Shown here piece by piece: positions 31,940 through 44,150 of a DNA stretch of 64,000 nt. Within the stretch, counting starts at the first letter, position 1. Each line of letters begins with the position of its first letter. The position numbers and the translations under genes were made by a program. The notes under the pieces were generated by a model. The model saw only the letters and a program-made list of their open reading frames with translations. It was not told the origin of the DNA and ran no database searches. Source of the stretch: Bolinopsis microptera (lineage: Eukaryota > Ctenophora > Tentaculata > Lobata > Bolinopsidae); assembly GCF_026151205.1 (NCBI RefSeq), contig NC_087077.1, positions 3,720,001 to 3,784,000 on the forward strand. Direction: 5' to 3'.

Positions 31940-34640
31940 TCGTTTACTAACCAAGGCAAGATTAAGTTTTTAACAGAACCAAATATCTATAAATGAATTA
32001 CCCAACTGATTTCTTGAAATAGAAACCTGGGAGTTAGGACAGGAAAAGCTAAGGCTAATAAGGTGCGATTTGCCATATTTTATTCATTCGAGTGTGGACA
32101 GACCATGAACTTCCATAATGATCAAAGACAAAATTACACAAGAATTGTTGACAATGAAAAATCTTGCTAAAATCACAGGTATAATATAATAATTAAATAT
32201 CTTATCATTGAACGAAAAAGCAAAAATGCCGTTTTTTAAAACCAGCTTTTAACAATTAACGATTCATTTTTCACCAAAATGCTTTTAGTTTTACTGTTAA
32301 AAATTAATGATCTGCTCTGTAATTACGATTTTCAGTGAATTTGAACATGAGGATTGATATTAGTTTACAATCAACGCTAAAAGTACAAACACAATTATTT
32401 TCAAACATTAATCATTCAAATGCCCAAGGCCAAATTGAAATAGGCCACTTGGTCGATGCACGAATTGGACAGCCATTAATTAGGCGAATTCGTTTATTGT
32501 TTGTGCATTGTGAAATCGTTTCCAGATAAGGGTAATTTTTAAAATCTGTATCAATGAGTAAACTGATCTGAAGACATTGTTCATGTTGACTAGATCCCAA
32601 GCTATGTCGGGTACGTCAGACTCAGAATTTTCTTTGTTTTTTATTCCGCATGTCTTCGGCTTTAAAAGGTGTTTCAATTATCATTGAGAGTATTCCGTCG
32701 CGTTATCTTTCATTCTATCATATTTCATGGCGCCGGAAATATGGATTACGATCATATTAAGTTTAAACAAGCAAGCTTTTGAGTTTATGTAGGTGGGTGG
32801 GCGCTGTTTCAATCTTTTTACCATGTCTTTGATCACTCCACGTTTATCTTTTGTAGCTGCTGAAGCGAGAATATCTAGAACCTGGCTTTGTCTTATTGAG
32901 TAGATTCTCGAAAAATGGATGATCAAGCCAATTGAATCTTCGTTCAATATCATAACCATCATTTCATACGGTATGTTAACAATAAAGAATTGTAGAAAAT
33001 GTAAACAAGTATTCATTATGTAATCATCTACAATCGATATTTGTTTTTGGCTGAGCATTCTGTTTAAGAACTGGAGAGCACTTGGAAATATGGGCAGCAA
33101 ATCCACAGGTTTCACCTCTTCTTTAAACCAGTCTATTAAAATAATGCTCACACCCTGTATTAAGCCAGGTAAGTCGCAATCTTTGTATGACAGAACTTCA
33201 GTTATAGCATCAACGATACCCTCCTTCACAAGGAAACACTTAGCTTTCTGTACATCAGATTCATTGAACTCCGAGTGGATTGAATCTTTCATATGTTGTA
33301 TGAGATTCAAGATGTTTAGCAATTCTAGTGAATGTGTCTCGATTCGTTTAGCATAAGTAAGGGCACTCGAGACGAGTAGTAAAACGTCTTCCAACTTATT
33401 GTACTTGACTGGAAATGGTGATCCATTGTAGATTTCTAGAACTTGGTTGAAAATATCTTCTTCATTCAGGAAACAAGCCAAAAGGGCTGTTGCCAACACC
33501 ACCTTTTCATTTACTAGCCAATGACAAATCTCCTCTGAATCAAACGAGCTCTTCTCAAAAACTTCTTTTATCATGCGAAGCAGTGGTACAATCAATTGCT
33601 TGTCATTCCAATATTTAACGGCTGTGCAGACCATTCTGGGAAAGGTAGGGTCACAGTTAAGTATACTGCTCTGGATGTTTGACGTTTCAGCCCCAAAGTA
33701 CCCCTGTATATATTCCATGATTTGGTCCCGGGAGAAATCAAACATGGGAAGGTCCCAAACATTACTATACGGATTCTCTCGAGCTTCATTGATTTTTGAT
33801 GCAAATTCATCACAGCTTAGGCTGTTTCCTTTAATCGGCTCAACCAAAATTGGCTGAAATTCTTTGCTGCTCGTGCTTTCCAGCGAGTCTCTTTCCTGTC
33901 CTTTCAAGCTAGTCTGTGGACCCATTTCTTGGCGTGTATTCTTTGACTTACCCGCTTTTTGTTTACCTTTCGCCTTTTTGACGCCCTGATCTGATATAAA
34001 ATCGAGAAGTGGCGCCACTTTAAATTCTTTTGCAAAAGAAGTTAAAACATTTTGCAGTTCGTCTTTAATAAGTATCTTCACGAGATCTGAAATTAACAGA
34101 AATTGTTTGATTTTAAGTTCACGATGTAAGTTACTACCAAAACACTAAAAATAGGTATACTCATTGGATGTGACCTATCTGCAGTGACATACTACTGTTT
34201 TACAAAAGTGGAAATATGCTGCACTTTTTGTGTAGGAATCTTAAATCTATAATAATTGATAAACAATGTTAATAAAAACGACTAACGAGATGTTAACACC
34301 CAATGGTTAATGCCTACCTCGGGCTGTTTCTGGTGTTGAACCCATATCAAACTTTTCAAACTGATCAATCAATTCCAGAACTCTGCGTCTGTTCTTTCGT
34401 CTTCTGTTATTCTCCTTTGTTCGGATACTATTCACTATCAGGTCTACTGTTGCACTTATTTCTTCCATTCTATAATTGCTTTATCACATGATCATTAAAA
34501 CATTTATAACAAGTACGTGTGAAATTAGTTAAATATATATGTTTCAAATGATTTTAATCATAAGATGAATTATTTTATATTCAGCTCAGTTACCTAGTTG
34601 AACTAATTATAATGAATTATTTACTCACGCGCGCTTCTAC
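31940..34640. repeat. Segmental duplication, copy 1
   Basis: Matches 40440-43320 in the same orientation over the whole two-exon gene and about 700 bp past its 3' end (shared AACCAAGGCAAG-like, TTGAAATAGAAACCTGGGA and ATTTATTCATTCGAG words). The copies have diverged clearly, so the duplication is not recent. Confidence 0.8.
32681..34468 (-). CDS. Unrecognised two-exon gene, tandem paralogue A
   Basis: Exon 1 is 34468-34318 (MEEISATVDLIVNSIRTK...) and exon 2 is 34086-32681. The GT-AG intron keeps phase and yields 518 residues. The N-terminal 50 residues contain a very basic patch (NNRRRKNRRR). A Lys-rich linker (KKAKGKQKAGKSK) follows, and from about residue 150 the protein is Leu/Ile-rich and probably all helical, perhaps of HEAT/ARM-like form. 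I know no family for it. The paralogue at 41128-43160 is alike over nearly the full length, and the preserved frames and splice sites in both copies argue that they are real genes. Confidence 0.7.
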
Positions 34641-35197
34641 AGTTAAGAAAAGTAATGAACGAACATCTTTATTTAGAAATTCGATTTTTAATAGAAATGG
34701 AAGACAAAGAATGACGAAGCAAAGGAGAAACCACTAAATAAAAGATCAAGACCAAGACTCGAATATTAATAGAAAACTAAACGGGAAATATTTCACTGCT
34801 TGTTATGTTTGACGTGTCTTCACCATCATCACGCCTAAGATTAACTCAATTTTAGTAACAAGACACTGATAAATTAGATGGGCTTGTATGGAATCGTGGA
34901 TGCAAATAATTTGAACAAAAAACAGAACGTTGAAGGTGAATATCCATCACGTTCATACGAATACGCATCGAGTTATCATAATTCTATTACCAAAATGCAC
35001 CTGGTAACGAAATTCAATACTTATGTCCAAAAATTTCCAAAGAAAATTTTACAAAAAAACTTTCTTTGTATTTGTACATTATGAACGTATTGCAAAAATT
35101 AATTGGGAAGATCATGTATTTATTAATTGCATACGTTGCTCTTTTCTTACTCTCTTATCTTAGTGCTTATCTCTGTTGATTGTAACGTGCAGCTACA

Positions 35198-36104
35198 GTG
35201 GTTTGTGTATCACCGTGTTACACGACCATGACCATCCCGCCCAGCGAGTATGGTGAAAAGGAGATCAACATGTTAAGGGGTGACTCAGTTGAACTTCTCA
35301 GCAAGGCTATGAACGAGATGGAGATCACAGCAATTGGGCAACTATCCCCTTCGCGCGTGAAGAAGATGAACAAGGACACTGCGTGTGCGGTGTGACTTGT
35401 TGCACGAGGTATTAAGATATATGGAGGAGTTCACTGGTGTCGTATCCACGGACTACAAGATGGCCTCAAACTCAGTTAAACATCTTATGTTCGAGACACA
35501 GGAGACCATCATTAAGCTGCAGTCAGAACTACTAGCCTGCAAAAATGAACAGTTGGAATCGTTGCAGACGTCAGTTAAATCGTCAGTCGGAGAGTCTGTC
35601 AAGGCTGAATTCCAATCCTTCAGCTCGGTATTACAGGCGAATTGTCCAGAATCTCAGAAGCCTGTCAGTTCTGAAATGATCAAGAAAGTTGTGAAAACTG
35701 TGGTACAGGAGGAAGACCGAAACAAAAATATGATGATTTTTGGTTTATCGGAGCAGGACAATGAGGAGCTCAGCACCGTGGTCAGTGAAGTGTTCTCAGC
35801 AATCGGAGAGAAACCCAGAATCGAAGCTAGTAGAGTCGGAAAGCTCAAACCTGGCAAGGCTGTGAGACCAGTTAAAGTGACTGCGGCAAGTGCAACAATT
35901 GTTAATCAGATTCTCGCTAAATCGAGAAACCTGCGAGCAACGGAAAAGTTTAAAACTGTTTTTATCAGCACAGATCGATCTCCAGAACAGAGAGCCAAGC
36001 AAAGAGAACTCGTCAGGGACATGAAAAGACTGGTAACTGAGCAGCCTGATAAGCTACACTTTATCAGAAACGGTGCTATAAAGAGTACTGATAAGACTAA
36101 TTAG
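35198..36104 (+). pseudogene. LINE ORF1-type protein fragment (frameshifted)
   Basis: Two overlapping frames meet near 35385-35395. The second runs 239 residues. It has a coiled-coil-like segment (residues 20-110) and then a block with EEDRNKNMMIFGLSE, RVGK and RPVKV, and further on FISTDRSPEQRAKQRELV. That is the nucleic-acid-binding region typical of ORF1 proteins of CR1/L2-like and related LINEs. No ORF2 follows within the next kilobase, so this is a truncated or dead copy. The join at 35385 needs a one-base shift. Confidence 0.7.
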
Positions 36105-37430
36105 ACTGCAGAATGAGCTTGTGTGTTTTTAATAATTGATTATTATTAGTGTATTCAAGTTTTTGTTGTGTGGAGGATGTTTTAACTCACTCTTGTGTGC
36201 CCAGTCTTGCACTGTCAGTATTTCTCGACACTTTGAGCACACAAAACTGTCAGTTTTCGCGACAATTGTCAGATTTCGTTTTCAATTCTGTCAATTTCAA
36301 GCGCTACTAGCAGTAGCTCTACTACTAGTAGTCTACTTCAGCTCACATTAAAGGGAGTTTTCGTCGTGCGTGTAGCGCCCTTCAAGTTTAACTTGGACGG
36401 ATAGGATTTATAAAACTTCTTATTATAATATTTATACTATATTGTATTTTGTATTTATGTATTTTAGTAAATGGTCATTAGAACCACCGGCACCGTCCGG
36501 GCCCAAACAAACATTGATCAGCCAGCACCATGTATTTTAGTAAATAACTCTAAGGAACCCTACCCAACAGCGGTTTGCCCACAGTTTTCGATTCAAAAAT
36601 ACAAACTTCGTTCCGTGCAGCAAACTGACCTACTGAAAATAGTACCATTCACTTTAGCTAGGATTAATGTTGATGATCCCACGATCCAAGTCCAGGTTCT
36701 CACTGCACAGTGCACACTGCACAGTGCACTTATCAGCTTTTCGATAATGGAAAAAGTTACTATGATTACATTGGATGTGCACGCAACGTCCGCTCTACGG
36801 CATTTTTTTCTACTGTTGAGTAGCACAAGAAGAAACCTTATATGTATCTAGCTAGCATCACGCGGTTGCAAGAAACTGTGCATCTAATTTCTTATCCGCA
36901 ATTGATCATGTTATTGATAAACCTCCAAGTTGCAGCGTCATTTAACATACCATCTGTTATTTGCTTTATTTGAGATGAGTAAAGAATGGAGAAAAGTAGA
37001 AAAGATTATGGGTAGTTTTTTTTTGTATACTGACCAGATGCCGACACTGCTCTTTTGCTATAACTCAGTTTTCGTAACATGATATTTAATATGATTTGAA
37101 TGATATGAGAAGCATATGTATAAGCATGTGATAAAAACTGTCTATTAATTAGATTTGTAAATTGCAGAGCTTTCAGGTGACCAACTACTGTGTGACCTCA
37201 TCACGGTTGATGTCATGGTTAAGTTATTTTTTCATGTCCTGTCAAATAAGTTAATGGAATGTTTTGTTCTCCTGACGCTGCTTTGAGTGAATATTTACTA
37301 ACATGATTTATGGATCTTGCTTAATCGTGTGAAATATATGGCACTCTAATATATGCTCAACAGATAATGATGCTTTTAGTTTAAACTTTTAAACAATAAT
37401 TATTGGTGGGATCACATTTTTTGGGTAACA
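36105..37430. other. No gene recognised
   Basis: AT-rich sequence between the LINE ORF1 fragment and the element at 37431. Open frames here are short and lack any recognised motif. Confidence 0.5.
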
Positions 37431-37832
37431 CGACATCTGTCCGACAGCGACATCTGTCCGATAGCACTATTTTCGTGTGTTTGAAGTGATATCTCAAATT
37501 TGGCACATAGAAATTTATCCAAACTTGCACAAATTATTTGTCTTAAAGCTATCTTACTATCTAGAAAGTTTAAAGAAAATCGTATCGTTGGATCTCCAGA
37601 TATATGCTTTGGAACCACTGAAAACCACCGAATTGGATATATTTTTGTGTTTAAGGTAATATCTTAAATTTGGCACAAAAAAACTCGCTCAAACTTACAC
37701 AGATTATTCGTCCTATAACCACCATACTTTATGGAAAGTTTCAAGAAAATCGTACGGTAGGATCCGACATAAACTATTGTCCAAATAACCTATTTTCTGA
37801 GTCGGACAGATGTCGCTGTCGGACAGATGTCG
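37431..37832. mobile_element. 402-bp element with 31-bp perfect terminal inverted repeats
   Basis: Both ends read CGACATCTGTCCGACAGCGA and continue CATCTGTCCGA, inverted. Each terminal repeat itself holds GACATCTGTCCGA twice. The interior is a diverged tandem pair of about 150 bp (each with ATATCTNAAATTTGGCACA and GAAAATCGTA). No target duplication is evident and no gene is present. Confidence 0.8.
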
Positions 37833-38903
37833 GCCAATCCATTTTTTGCTTTCATCTAATTCCCGATAACAAAAATTCAGTCAATGATTTGTTGTTTATA
37901 TCAAAATCCATTTCAGGTTTTGGTAAATGATCTTTCTGGGGAGGACACTGCTTATATAGTTATATGCCTCCTTATGGTACTCCAGACGCTTACTACTGCA
38001 AACCCTTGAGCCTTGGCACCTACAACTACCAGTCTCATCAAATATCCTAAACAAGCAAATCTTCCGACAAGCCATGTCCTCAAACTTCACTTCAAACTTC
38101 AACAACATTTTCGCGAGTTTTGAGGGTTTTGGCAACGCTACAAAATGTACTGCCAAACTGTCTCAACTCACATCTGGTCTGGCTTCATTCAACCCGGAGA
38201 GTATAGCGTTTATAAACGCTCTGGGTAAACCAGGTCCAGGTGTAACTACAGGGAACTTCCTGTTGCTGGGGAACTACGAGATGTGCGGGACAGGAGCACT
38301 GGAGGATAAGGCTACCGGGTACAAGTATGAGAATTGTGTTGTCACCGCAGCTTTAACTTTAGGAGGCTCCCCCCCCCCCCCTTGCTCTTACCTAGACAGG
38401 CTGCAGTCCTCCCGAGTGTAAGAGTAAAAATGATTTGCAGAACGTATTCAAACAGATCGCTGATCTGATAAATAAATCAGGGATAATCCACACTGATCCA
38501 TCAACATGGACTATTATGTGTGATGTGAAACAAGAGTTCGATGCCGGGGCCTGCGGGTATAGGACGCAGCGGCGGAAGTCACTGCGGCGGTGGACGGTAC
38601 AGCGGAGGACGGTACAGCGGAGGACGGTACGGCGGTAGTTTCCAAAAAGGTTGGACGGTACGGCGGATCACATGACACCCACTTTCTGGTTCGTATCAGA
38701 TCGTGTCCGGTCTGCACAACGGTGGTTAAGCGAGTGCACGATGAGCTTGTTACGGTGAGATCTCATATCACTGCGCCGAGATGCAATGTGTAATAACAAG
38801 GGCATGAGAACACGTCACGAGGGATCGCATCCAGGAATCTGATCAACCGTAGCCAAGAAGAGAGGTTGCTCAGTGAAACGTAGATAATGATAGAGGCAAA
38901 CAG

Positions 38904-38912
38904 TATATAAAG
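38904..38912 (+). promoter_or_regulatory. TATA box of the FLYWCH cassette
   Basis: TATATAAAG lies 79 bp before the ATG at 38983 and near the start of a short leader rich in ACTCTCCAGTACTGCAACAC-type sequence. Confidence 0.5.
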
Positions 38913-38982
38913 CGGATCAAAGTTGAGGAGATTATCTCATTAGCACCACCATCTCCACTCTCCAGTACTGCAACACTACAAC

Positions 38983-39285
38983 TTGAGTACAACAGCTACA
39001 ACGATGTTCGTTGAAGATACGGTGAAGGTGGTCAGAGGGAGTACTGCTAAGAGTCAGAACCTTCTACAACGTGGTTTCCGCTACTCCAAAGATGGAAAGC
39101 CGACTCTGGATGGACGACAGGCTTGGAAGTGCGTGAAGAAGAACGACAGATGCAAGGGACGACTCTACACCCTCAACGGATCCCTGGAGAGAACCCACCG
39201 AAGAGGAAGAAAGCTCACAGCGACAAGGACAGGAGGATTCACCGCATCGTGCAGAACTACCACTCTTACGAAGATGATGTCTTGA
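38983..39285 (+). CDS. FLYWCH-type zinc finger protein in a mobile element
   Basis: A 100-residue frame. From residue 8 it reads VEDTVKVVRGSTAKSQNLLQ, then GFRYSKDGK, AWKCVKKNDRCKGRLYT and an ERTH. That is the order of a FLYWCH finger (aromatic, W-x-C, C-x-G-R, H), a DNA-binding fold often found in MULE- and hAT-derived proteins. The last His of the finger is not in this frame. A neighbouring frame from about 39190 continues NPPKRKKAHSDKDRRIHRIV, so a frameshift near 39195 is likely. No transposase domain is present. Confidence 0.6.
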   Translation: MSTTATTMFVEDTVKVVRGSTAKSQNLLQRGFRYSKDGKPTLDGRQAWKCVKKNDRCKGRLYTLNGSLERTHRRGRKLTATRTGGFTASCRTTTLTKMMS

Positions 39286-41127
39286 CTTACCTGGATCTGC
39301 TCAGAAGTGTTATGTGAACTATTGATTGCTGTAACTCCTTGATAATGATTTGTGGGATTTAGATATTATTGCTATATTGAGTGTGTCAAGTTATATTAAC
39401 TTTTCAACAACTCAATATTTTCAACAACTCAATATTCTCGATTTACATTGTCTGCAAAGCCCTGAATAAAAAAAATGAACAACTAAACTAACAAGAATTA
39501 TACAAAATGATAAAGAGAAAAGAAAAAATAAAACTTATAATGCGAATCTAGAACAAAACTTAGAAACAAGTTGAATGTGTAAGTTCTGTCTTAGGTACAG
39601 TTTCTAGTAGTAGTACCGCCGTACTGTCCAAAGTAAAGTGGGTGTCATGTGATCCGCCGTACCGTCCAACCTTTTTGGAAACTACCGTCGTACCGTCCTC
39701 CGCTGTACCGTCCTCCGCTGTACCGTCCACCGCCGCAGTGACTTCCGCCGCAGTGACCGGTTCCCGCCTGCCTATGCAGCAGTTACAATAGTCTCCCTCT
39801 TCGTAATCTTAGTAGTGGTAGGCACACTGTGGTACCTCCTGGAACCAATAATTATTAGCATTTTGGAACAAGGCAAGGACGATACGACAGTTCTAATTGA
39901 CGCAGAGGAAAACCCGCACAAAGATGTTGACAAGCAGGTTCCGTCCACCGAGGTAAGAGAGAAGTATAAAAGCTCAAACCAGCCGGAGCTAAGTGTTTCA
40001 CTCTGCAGAGGACAATGGAGACTCTCTTCACTACGAAACCGGGACAGGTGCTCTGTCTGAACGGAATCAGGGTTCTCAGTATCAACTGGGTGGTTCTTGG
40101 TCATGTGTACGCCTCTTTAGCATCATTCATTCTTTCATTGGTGGTTATTCGTACGTAACAGAGCTCACCAAGCGAAGGAATTTCATGTTGGTATACAATG
40201 GTCTTCCATCTGTCGATTCTTTCTTGCCTTGAGTGGGTTTCTGGCGACATACCTCCTGTTAAAGCAGCTTACCAAAAGAGGTGGTCTCACTCCTTTACAA
40301 TGGATTGCATTCTATGTACACAGGTATGTGAGACTAACGATGCCGTATTTGGTAGCCATGCTGATCGAGGGATGGCTTTATAGACTCGTAATGACAGGAC
40401 CACGTGCACAGCAAATAACTACAATAACTACTTTGTTTAGTAACTAAGGCAAGCTTAACTTTGTAACATATAGAGATATTGGAACCAAAATGTATTACCT
40501 AATTGATAAATTGAAATAGAAACTTGGGAAACAGGGGAAGCTATTAATTAAAGCTAATAGGTCGCGATTTGCCATTTATTCATTCGAGTATCATGGTCAG
40601 CTCATAAACTTCCACAAAATGATACAAGAAGTGTCAAAGAAAGTTGACATGTTTTGTTAATTAAAAAAACTTCATTTACAAAACGATGACATTTAAAATT
40701 TGTACAATGTAGCCACTGGCCAATCAGTATATCACCGATCAGTACTCAGTAGCTCTATTATATACCTACTAAATCGTTCTGAAAAACGAGTATACTGAGT
40801 AAACACTATACAGTATAAATGTGGCTGGTTATGATACTTCTTTAAATAGAAAAACTCTCCCTAAAATCATCAACAGGTATAATAAGTAAATATCAATGAA
40901 AAAGAAAAAATGCCTTTTTTAAAAGCCCGCTTTTATCAACAATTTATTTTTCACCGAATGCCTTTATACTGTTAAAAATTAATGATGCACTTTGGTAACG
41001 ATATTCGGTGGATCTGATGAACATGAGAATAAAGGTTAGTTAATGTTAATAGGGAAGTAAATGATTTTACATGTTTCATTTTATCTACTCCTTTTTTTCC
41101 TGGCGCCAGAAAACATTGATGATAATT

Positions 41128-43160
41128 TTAAGTTGGACCAAGCAAGAGCAGTGGGTACTGTATCAATCTATTTACCATGTCTTTGATCACTCCAGATTTA
41201 TCTTTTGCAACTGCATGGCCAAGAATGTTTAGAATCTGGTCTTGTCCTTTCGGGTACAATCTTGCTGCACAGATGATAAAGCCAATACAATCTTCGTTCA
41301 ATACCATCACCATTAATTCACACGATATCTTTTCAATAAAGAACTGTAGAAAATGTATACAAATATCGATAACGACATCATCTTTTTCTGATAGTTCTGT
41401 TTGGCTGACCATTCTGTTTAAGAACTGGACAGCACTTGGAAATATGGGCAGCAGATCCACAGGTTTCACCTCTTCTTTAAACCAGTCTATCAAAATAATG
41501 CTCAAATACTGATTTCGGCACAGATAGTCGCAATCTTTGTATAACAGCACAGTTATAGCATCAACGATACCCTCATTCACAAGTATACGTTTAGTTTTCT
41601 TTAAACCAGATTCATCCAATTGGATTGCAGAATATTTCATACAATGTATGAGACACAAGATCCGTGGCAAGTTTAGCGAATGTGTCTTGATTCGTTTAAC
41701 ATAACTAAGGGCACCCGAAACAATTATTAAAACGTCTTCCATCTTGTGGAACGTCAGGGTAATTGTTGATATATTAAATATGTCTAAAACTCGGTTGAAA
41801 ATATCTTCTTCATCAAGGAAAAGAGCCAGAAGAGCTATTGCCAACAACACCTTTTTATTTACTAACCAGTTAAGAGTATCCTTTGAATCTAACGATCTTT
41901 CAAAAACGTCATTTACCATCTGAAGCAGTGGTACAATCAATTGCCTGTCATTCCAATATTTAACAGCTGTGCAGACCATTCTGGGAAAGATTGGGTTACG
42001 GTTAAGTATACTGCTCAGGATGTTTGACCGTTCAGCCCCAAAGTACCCCTGTATGTATTCCATGATTTGGTCCCAGGAGAAATCAAACATGGGAAGGTCC
42101 CAAGCATCACTATATGGAATCTCTTGAGCTTCCTTGATTTTTGATGCAATTTTCTCCGGATCACAGCTTAGGCTGCTCCCTTTAATCGGCTCAACTAAAA
42201 CTGGCTGAAACTCTTTGCTGTTTGTGTTTTCCAATGGGTCTCTTTCCTGTCCTTTCAAGCTTGTCTGTGGCCACATTTCTTGGCATGTTTTCTTTGACTT
42301 ACCAGCTTTTTGTTTACCTTTCGCCTTTTTGACGCCCTGATCTGATATGAAATCGAGAATTGGTGCCACTTTAAATTCTTTTGCAAAAGAAGTTAAAGCT
42401 GTTTGCAGTTCATCATCTTTACTTAGTATCTTCCCGAGATCTGAAATTAACAGAAATTGATTGATTTTAAGTTCACGGCCAGGTAGCGCAGTTGGTTAGA
42501 ACGCCTGTCTTACAATCGTTAGGTTGCGAGTTCGAAACCCACTGACTGCCTGGTCGTGGGGTGAGCGTCGTCGACGTTCAGCTAAGGATCATGAGTGGTC
42601 TATGCAGCCCCCCCGGTCTACTCAGCCGAATACTCGAGAAATCGGGTGTGAGGGTTAAATGAGGAGCTGCACATTGCAGCAAAGTCTCGGACGAAGAAAG
42701 TATGGTACACACTACCTTAACCGTCACTGGCCAAAAAGATCCTTCGGCTTCCTGTAATTGGCTGGTTGCACTTGTGTAACATTGTGGCTGTTGGAATACA
42801 CCGAAGTAAAATAAGTGTCTAGATAAAAAAAAAGTAAGTTACCACCTGAACATTAAGAACAGGAAGTACTTATTTGATGTAACCTATTCATCTGCAAAGT
42901 CCCGCAATAAAATACTTTTGTTTCACAATAATAATTTACAAACAAGGCAATTAATGATAATAAAACATAATGTATAGTGAGTATACACGGTATTGCACCC
43001 GATGCTTACCTCCTGCTGTTTCTAATGTCGAACTCACATCAAACTTTTCAAACTGATCAATCAATTCCAGAACTCTGCGTTTGTTCTTCCGCCTTCTGTT
43101 ATTCTCCTTGGTTCTGATACTGTTTACTATCAGCTCTACTGTCGCACTTATTTCTTCCAT
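41128..43160 (-). CDS. Unrecognised two-exon gene, tandem paralogue B
   Basis: Exon 1 is 43160-43010 (MEEISATVELIVNSIRTK...) and exon 2 is 42440-41128, giving 487 residues in phase. Exon 1 has the same length as in paralogue A (151 nt) and the same donor place. Conserved stretches include FISDQGVKKAKGKQKAGKSK, FDFSWDQIMEYIQGYFGAE and IILIDWFKEEVKPVDLLPIF. The C-terminal end is shorter and differs from A. Function unknown. The intron holds a complete SINE. Confidence 0.7.
42478..42831 (+). repeat. tRNA-derived SINE with A-tail, in intron of paralogue B
   Basis: The head GCCAGGTAGCGCAGTTGGTT has a box A, and a box B GAGTTCGAAACC follows. The anticodon-like loop reads CTTACAA (Val-type). A body of about 270 bp follows and ends in GATAAAAAAAAA. 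The matching intron of paralogue A reads GTTCACGATGTAAGTTACT with no insert, so the boundaries are known from an empty site. Confidence 0.85.
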
Positions 43161-43329
43161 TCTATAATTGCTTTATCACACGATCATTATAACATTTATA
43201 ACAAGTACGTGTGGAACTAGTTGAATATATATGTTTCAAATGATTAATTATAAGATGAATTATCGCTTCAGCTAACTTACTTAGTTGAACTAAACTATTT
43301 CAATTATATTCATAATGAAATATTGGCAC

Positions 43330-44150
43330 TATCCGAGCGGAGTCCGGCGGTGCTCCGCCAAAATGTATTTACACTGGACTCGAATACATTTTGGCGGACT
43401 CCGAGCGGAGCCGAGCGGACTCCGAGCGGACTTTAAAGTCCGCCGCCGACTCCGAGCGGCTCCGCGGCGGCTCGGCGGAGTGTCCGCCGCGAACTAAGCC
43501 ACTAGGCGGACTCCGGTCCGCCGCGGACTCCGGCGGAGTGCTTGGCGGACTCCGGCGGACCTCTCCGGCGGACTTGAATCCGGCGGAGTCCGGCGGAGCT
43601 TGGACTCCGCCGAACTCCAACAGAGTCCACTGACTTCCGACCTCCGACTTCCGACCCTCGGCTAAATTTGTCACGTGACATACAACATAGCATTTTGCGA
43701 TATTGTGGTCAGATGAAAAGGTCGCTAGTGATAAACCTTAACCATTACCCTCACAATGTCAATAGTGTACAACTCTAGTCCTAACTTTGACCCTATAATG
43801 TATAAACGTTGACCCTAACCCTCCACCAAACCGTCAGCAGCGAAATATCAATGTCATTGACTGGTCACGTGACCAAAACAATTTTTGTCATATTATCTCA
43901 TATAGGGAAGCGTTTTTAGTTTTACCCTACACGTTGCATGTGGTGTCATTTGGCCGGATCCCAGCAAGCAAAAATACGTCGACCATCACAGGACGACACC
44001 AGCACTCTCTACGCTCTTCGAGCTCCGATCGTCCTGTGACGAAGTAAGGACGAAGCCTGAGGTCCTCAGGTAACATCGACCACCGATTGTAAATTCAAAG
44101 ATTTTTTGACATAAAGGTCAAATGTAAAACTAAAATTTTAATCATAATGC
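43330..44150 (+). repeat. GC-rich foldback repeat, left arm
   Basis: 43330-43640 is built of GGCGGACTCCG and its complement in both orientations. 43640-44150 is ordinary sequence that matches 47010-47600 in reverse complement (CACGTGACATACAACATAGC, CGACCATCACAGGACGAC, GACATAAAGGTCAAATGT). A short hairpin CCGCCAAAATGTATT lies at its outer part. No gene is supported here despite open frames in the repeat. Confidence 0.75.

Larger units (their letters stand above)
38570..39765. mobile_element. Inverted-repeat element carrying a FLYWCH cassette
   Basis: The terminal inverted repeats are about 130 bp. The left one is at 38570-38700, with GCGGCGGAAGTCACTGCGGC and repeats of GGACGGTACAGCGGA. The right one is at 39625-39765. 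It is inserted in the reading frame of the NRF-like relic. The outermost bases and target duplication could not be fixed. Confidence 0.75.
38000..40443 (+). pseudogene. NRF-6-like (nose resistant to fluoxetine) acyltransferase pseudogene
   Basis: Segments of a membrane acyltransferase-3 protein of the NRF-6 family occur in order. The extracellular N-domain is at 38074-38370 (SGLASFNPESIAFINALGKP, GNYEMCG). A Cys motif CSPPECKSKNDLQNVF follows near 38405, then a first membrane helix at 39775-39840. NGIRVLSINWVVLGHVY lies near 40055, then SVDSF..ALSGFLATYLL and HRYVRLTMPYLVAML up to about 40360. It is broken by shifts in the 38370-38410 region (including a run of about 13 C), by an inserted element at 38570-39765, by a shift before YVTELTKRR, and by a one-base loss at SVDSF|ALSGF near 40220. 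The C-terminal half is absent. Confidence 0.8.
40440..43320. repeat. Segmental duplication, copy 2
   Basis: Counterpart of 31940-34640, longer because a SINE is inserted in the intron of its gene. The copies are in direct orientation, 8.5 kb apart. Confidence 0.8.

Noticed and set aside
43369-43693. Coding frames in the GGCGGACTCCG block
   Set aside because: Low-complexity repeat, open on both strands, with no recognised protein.
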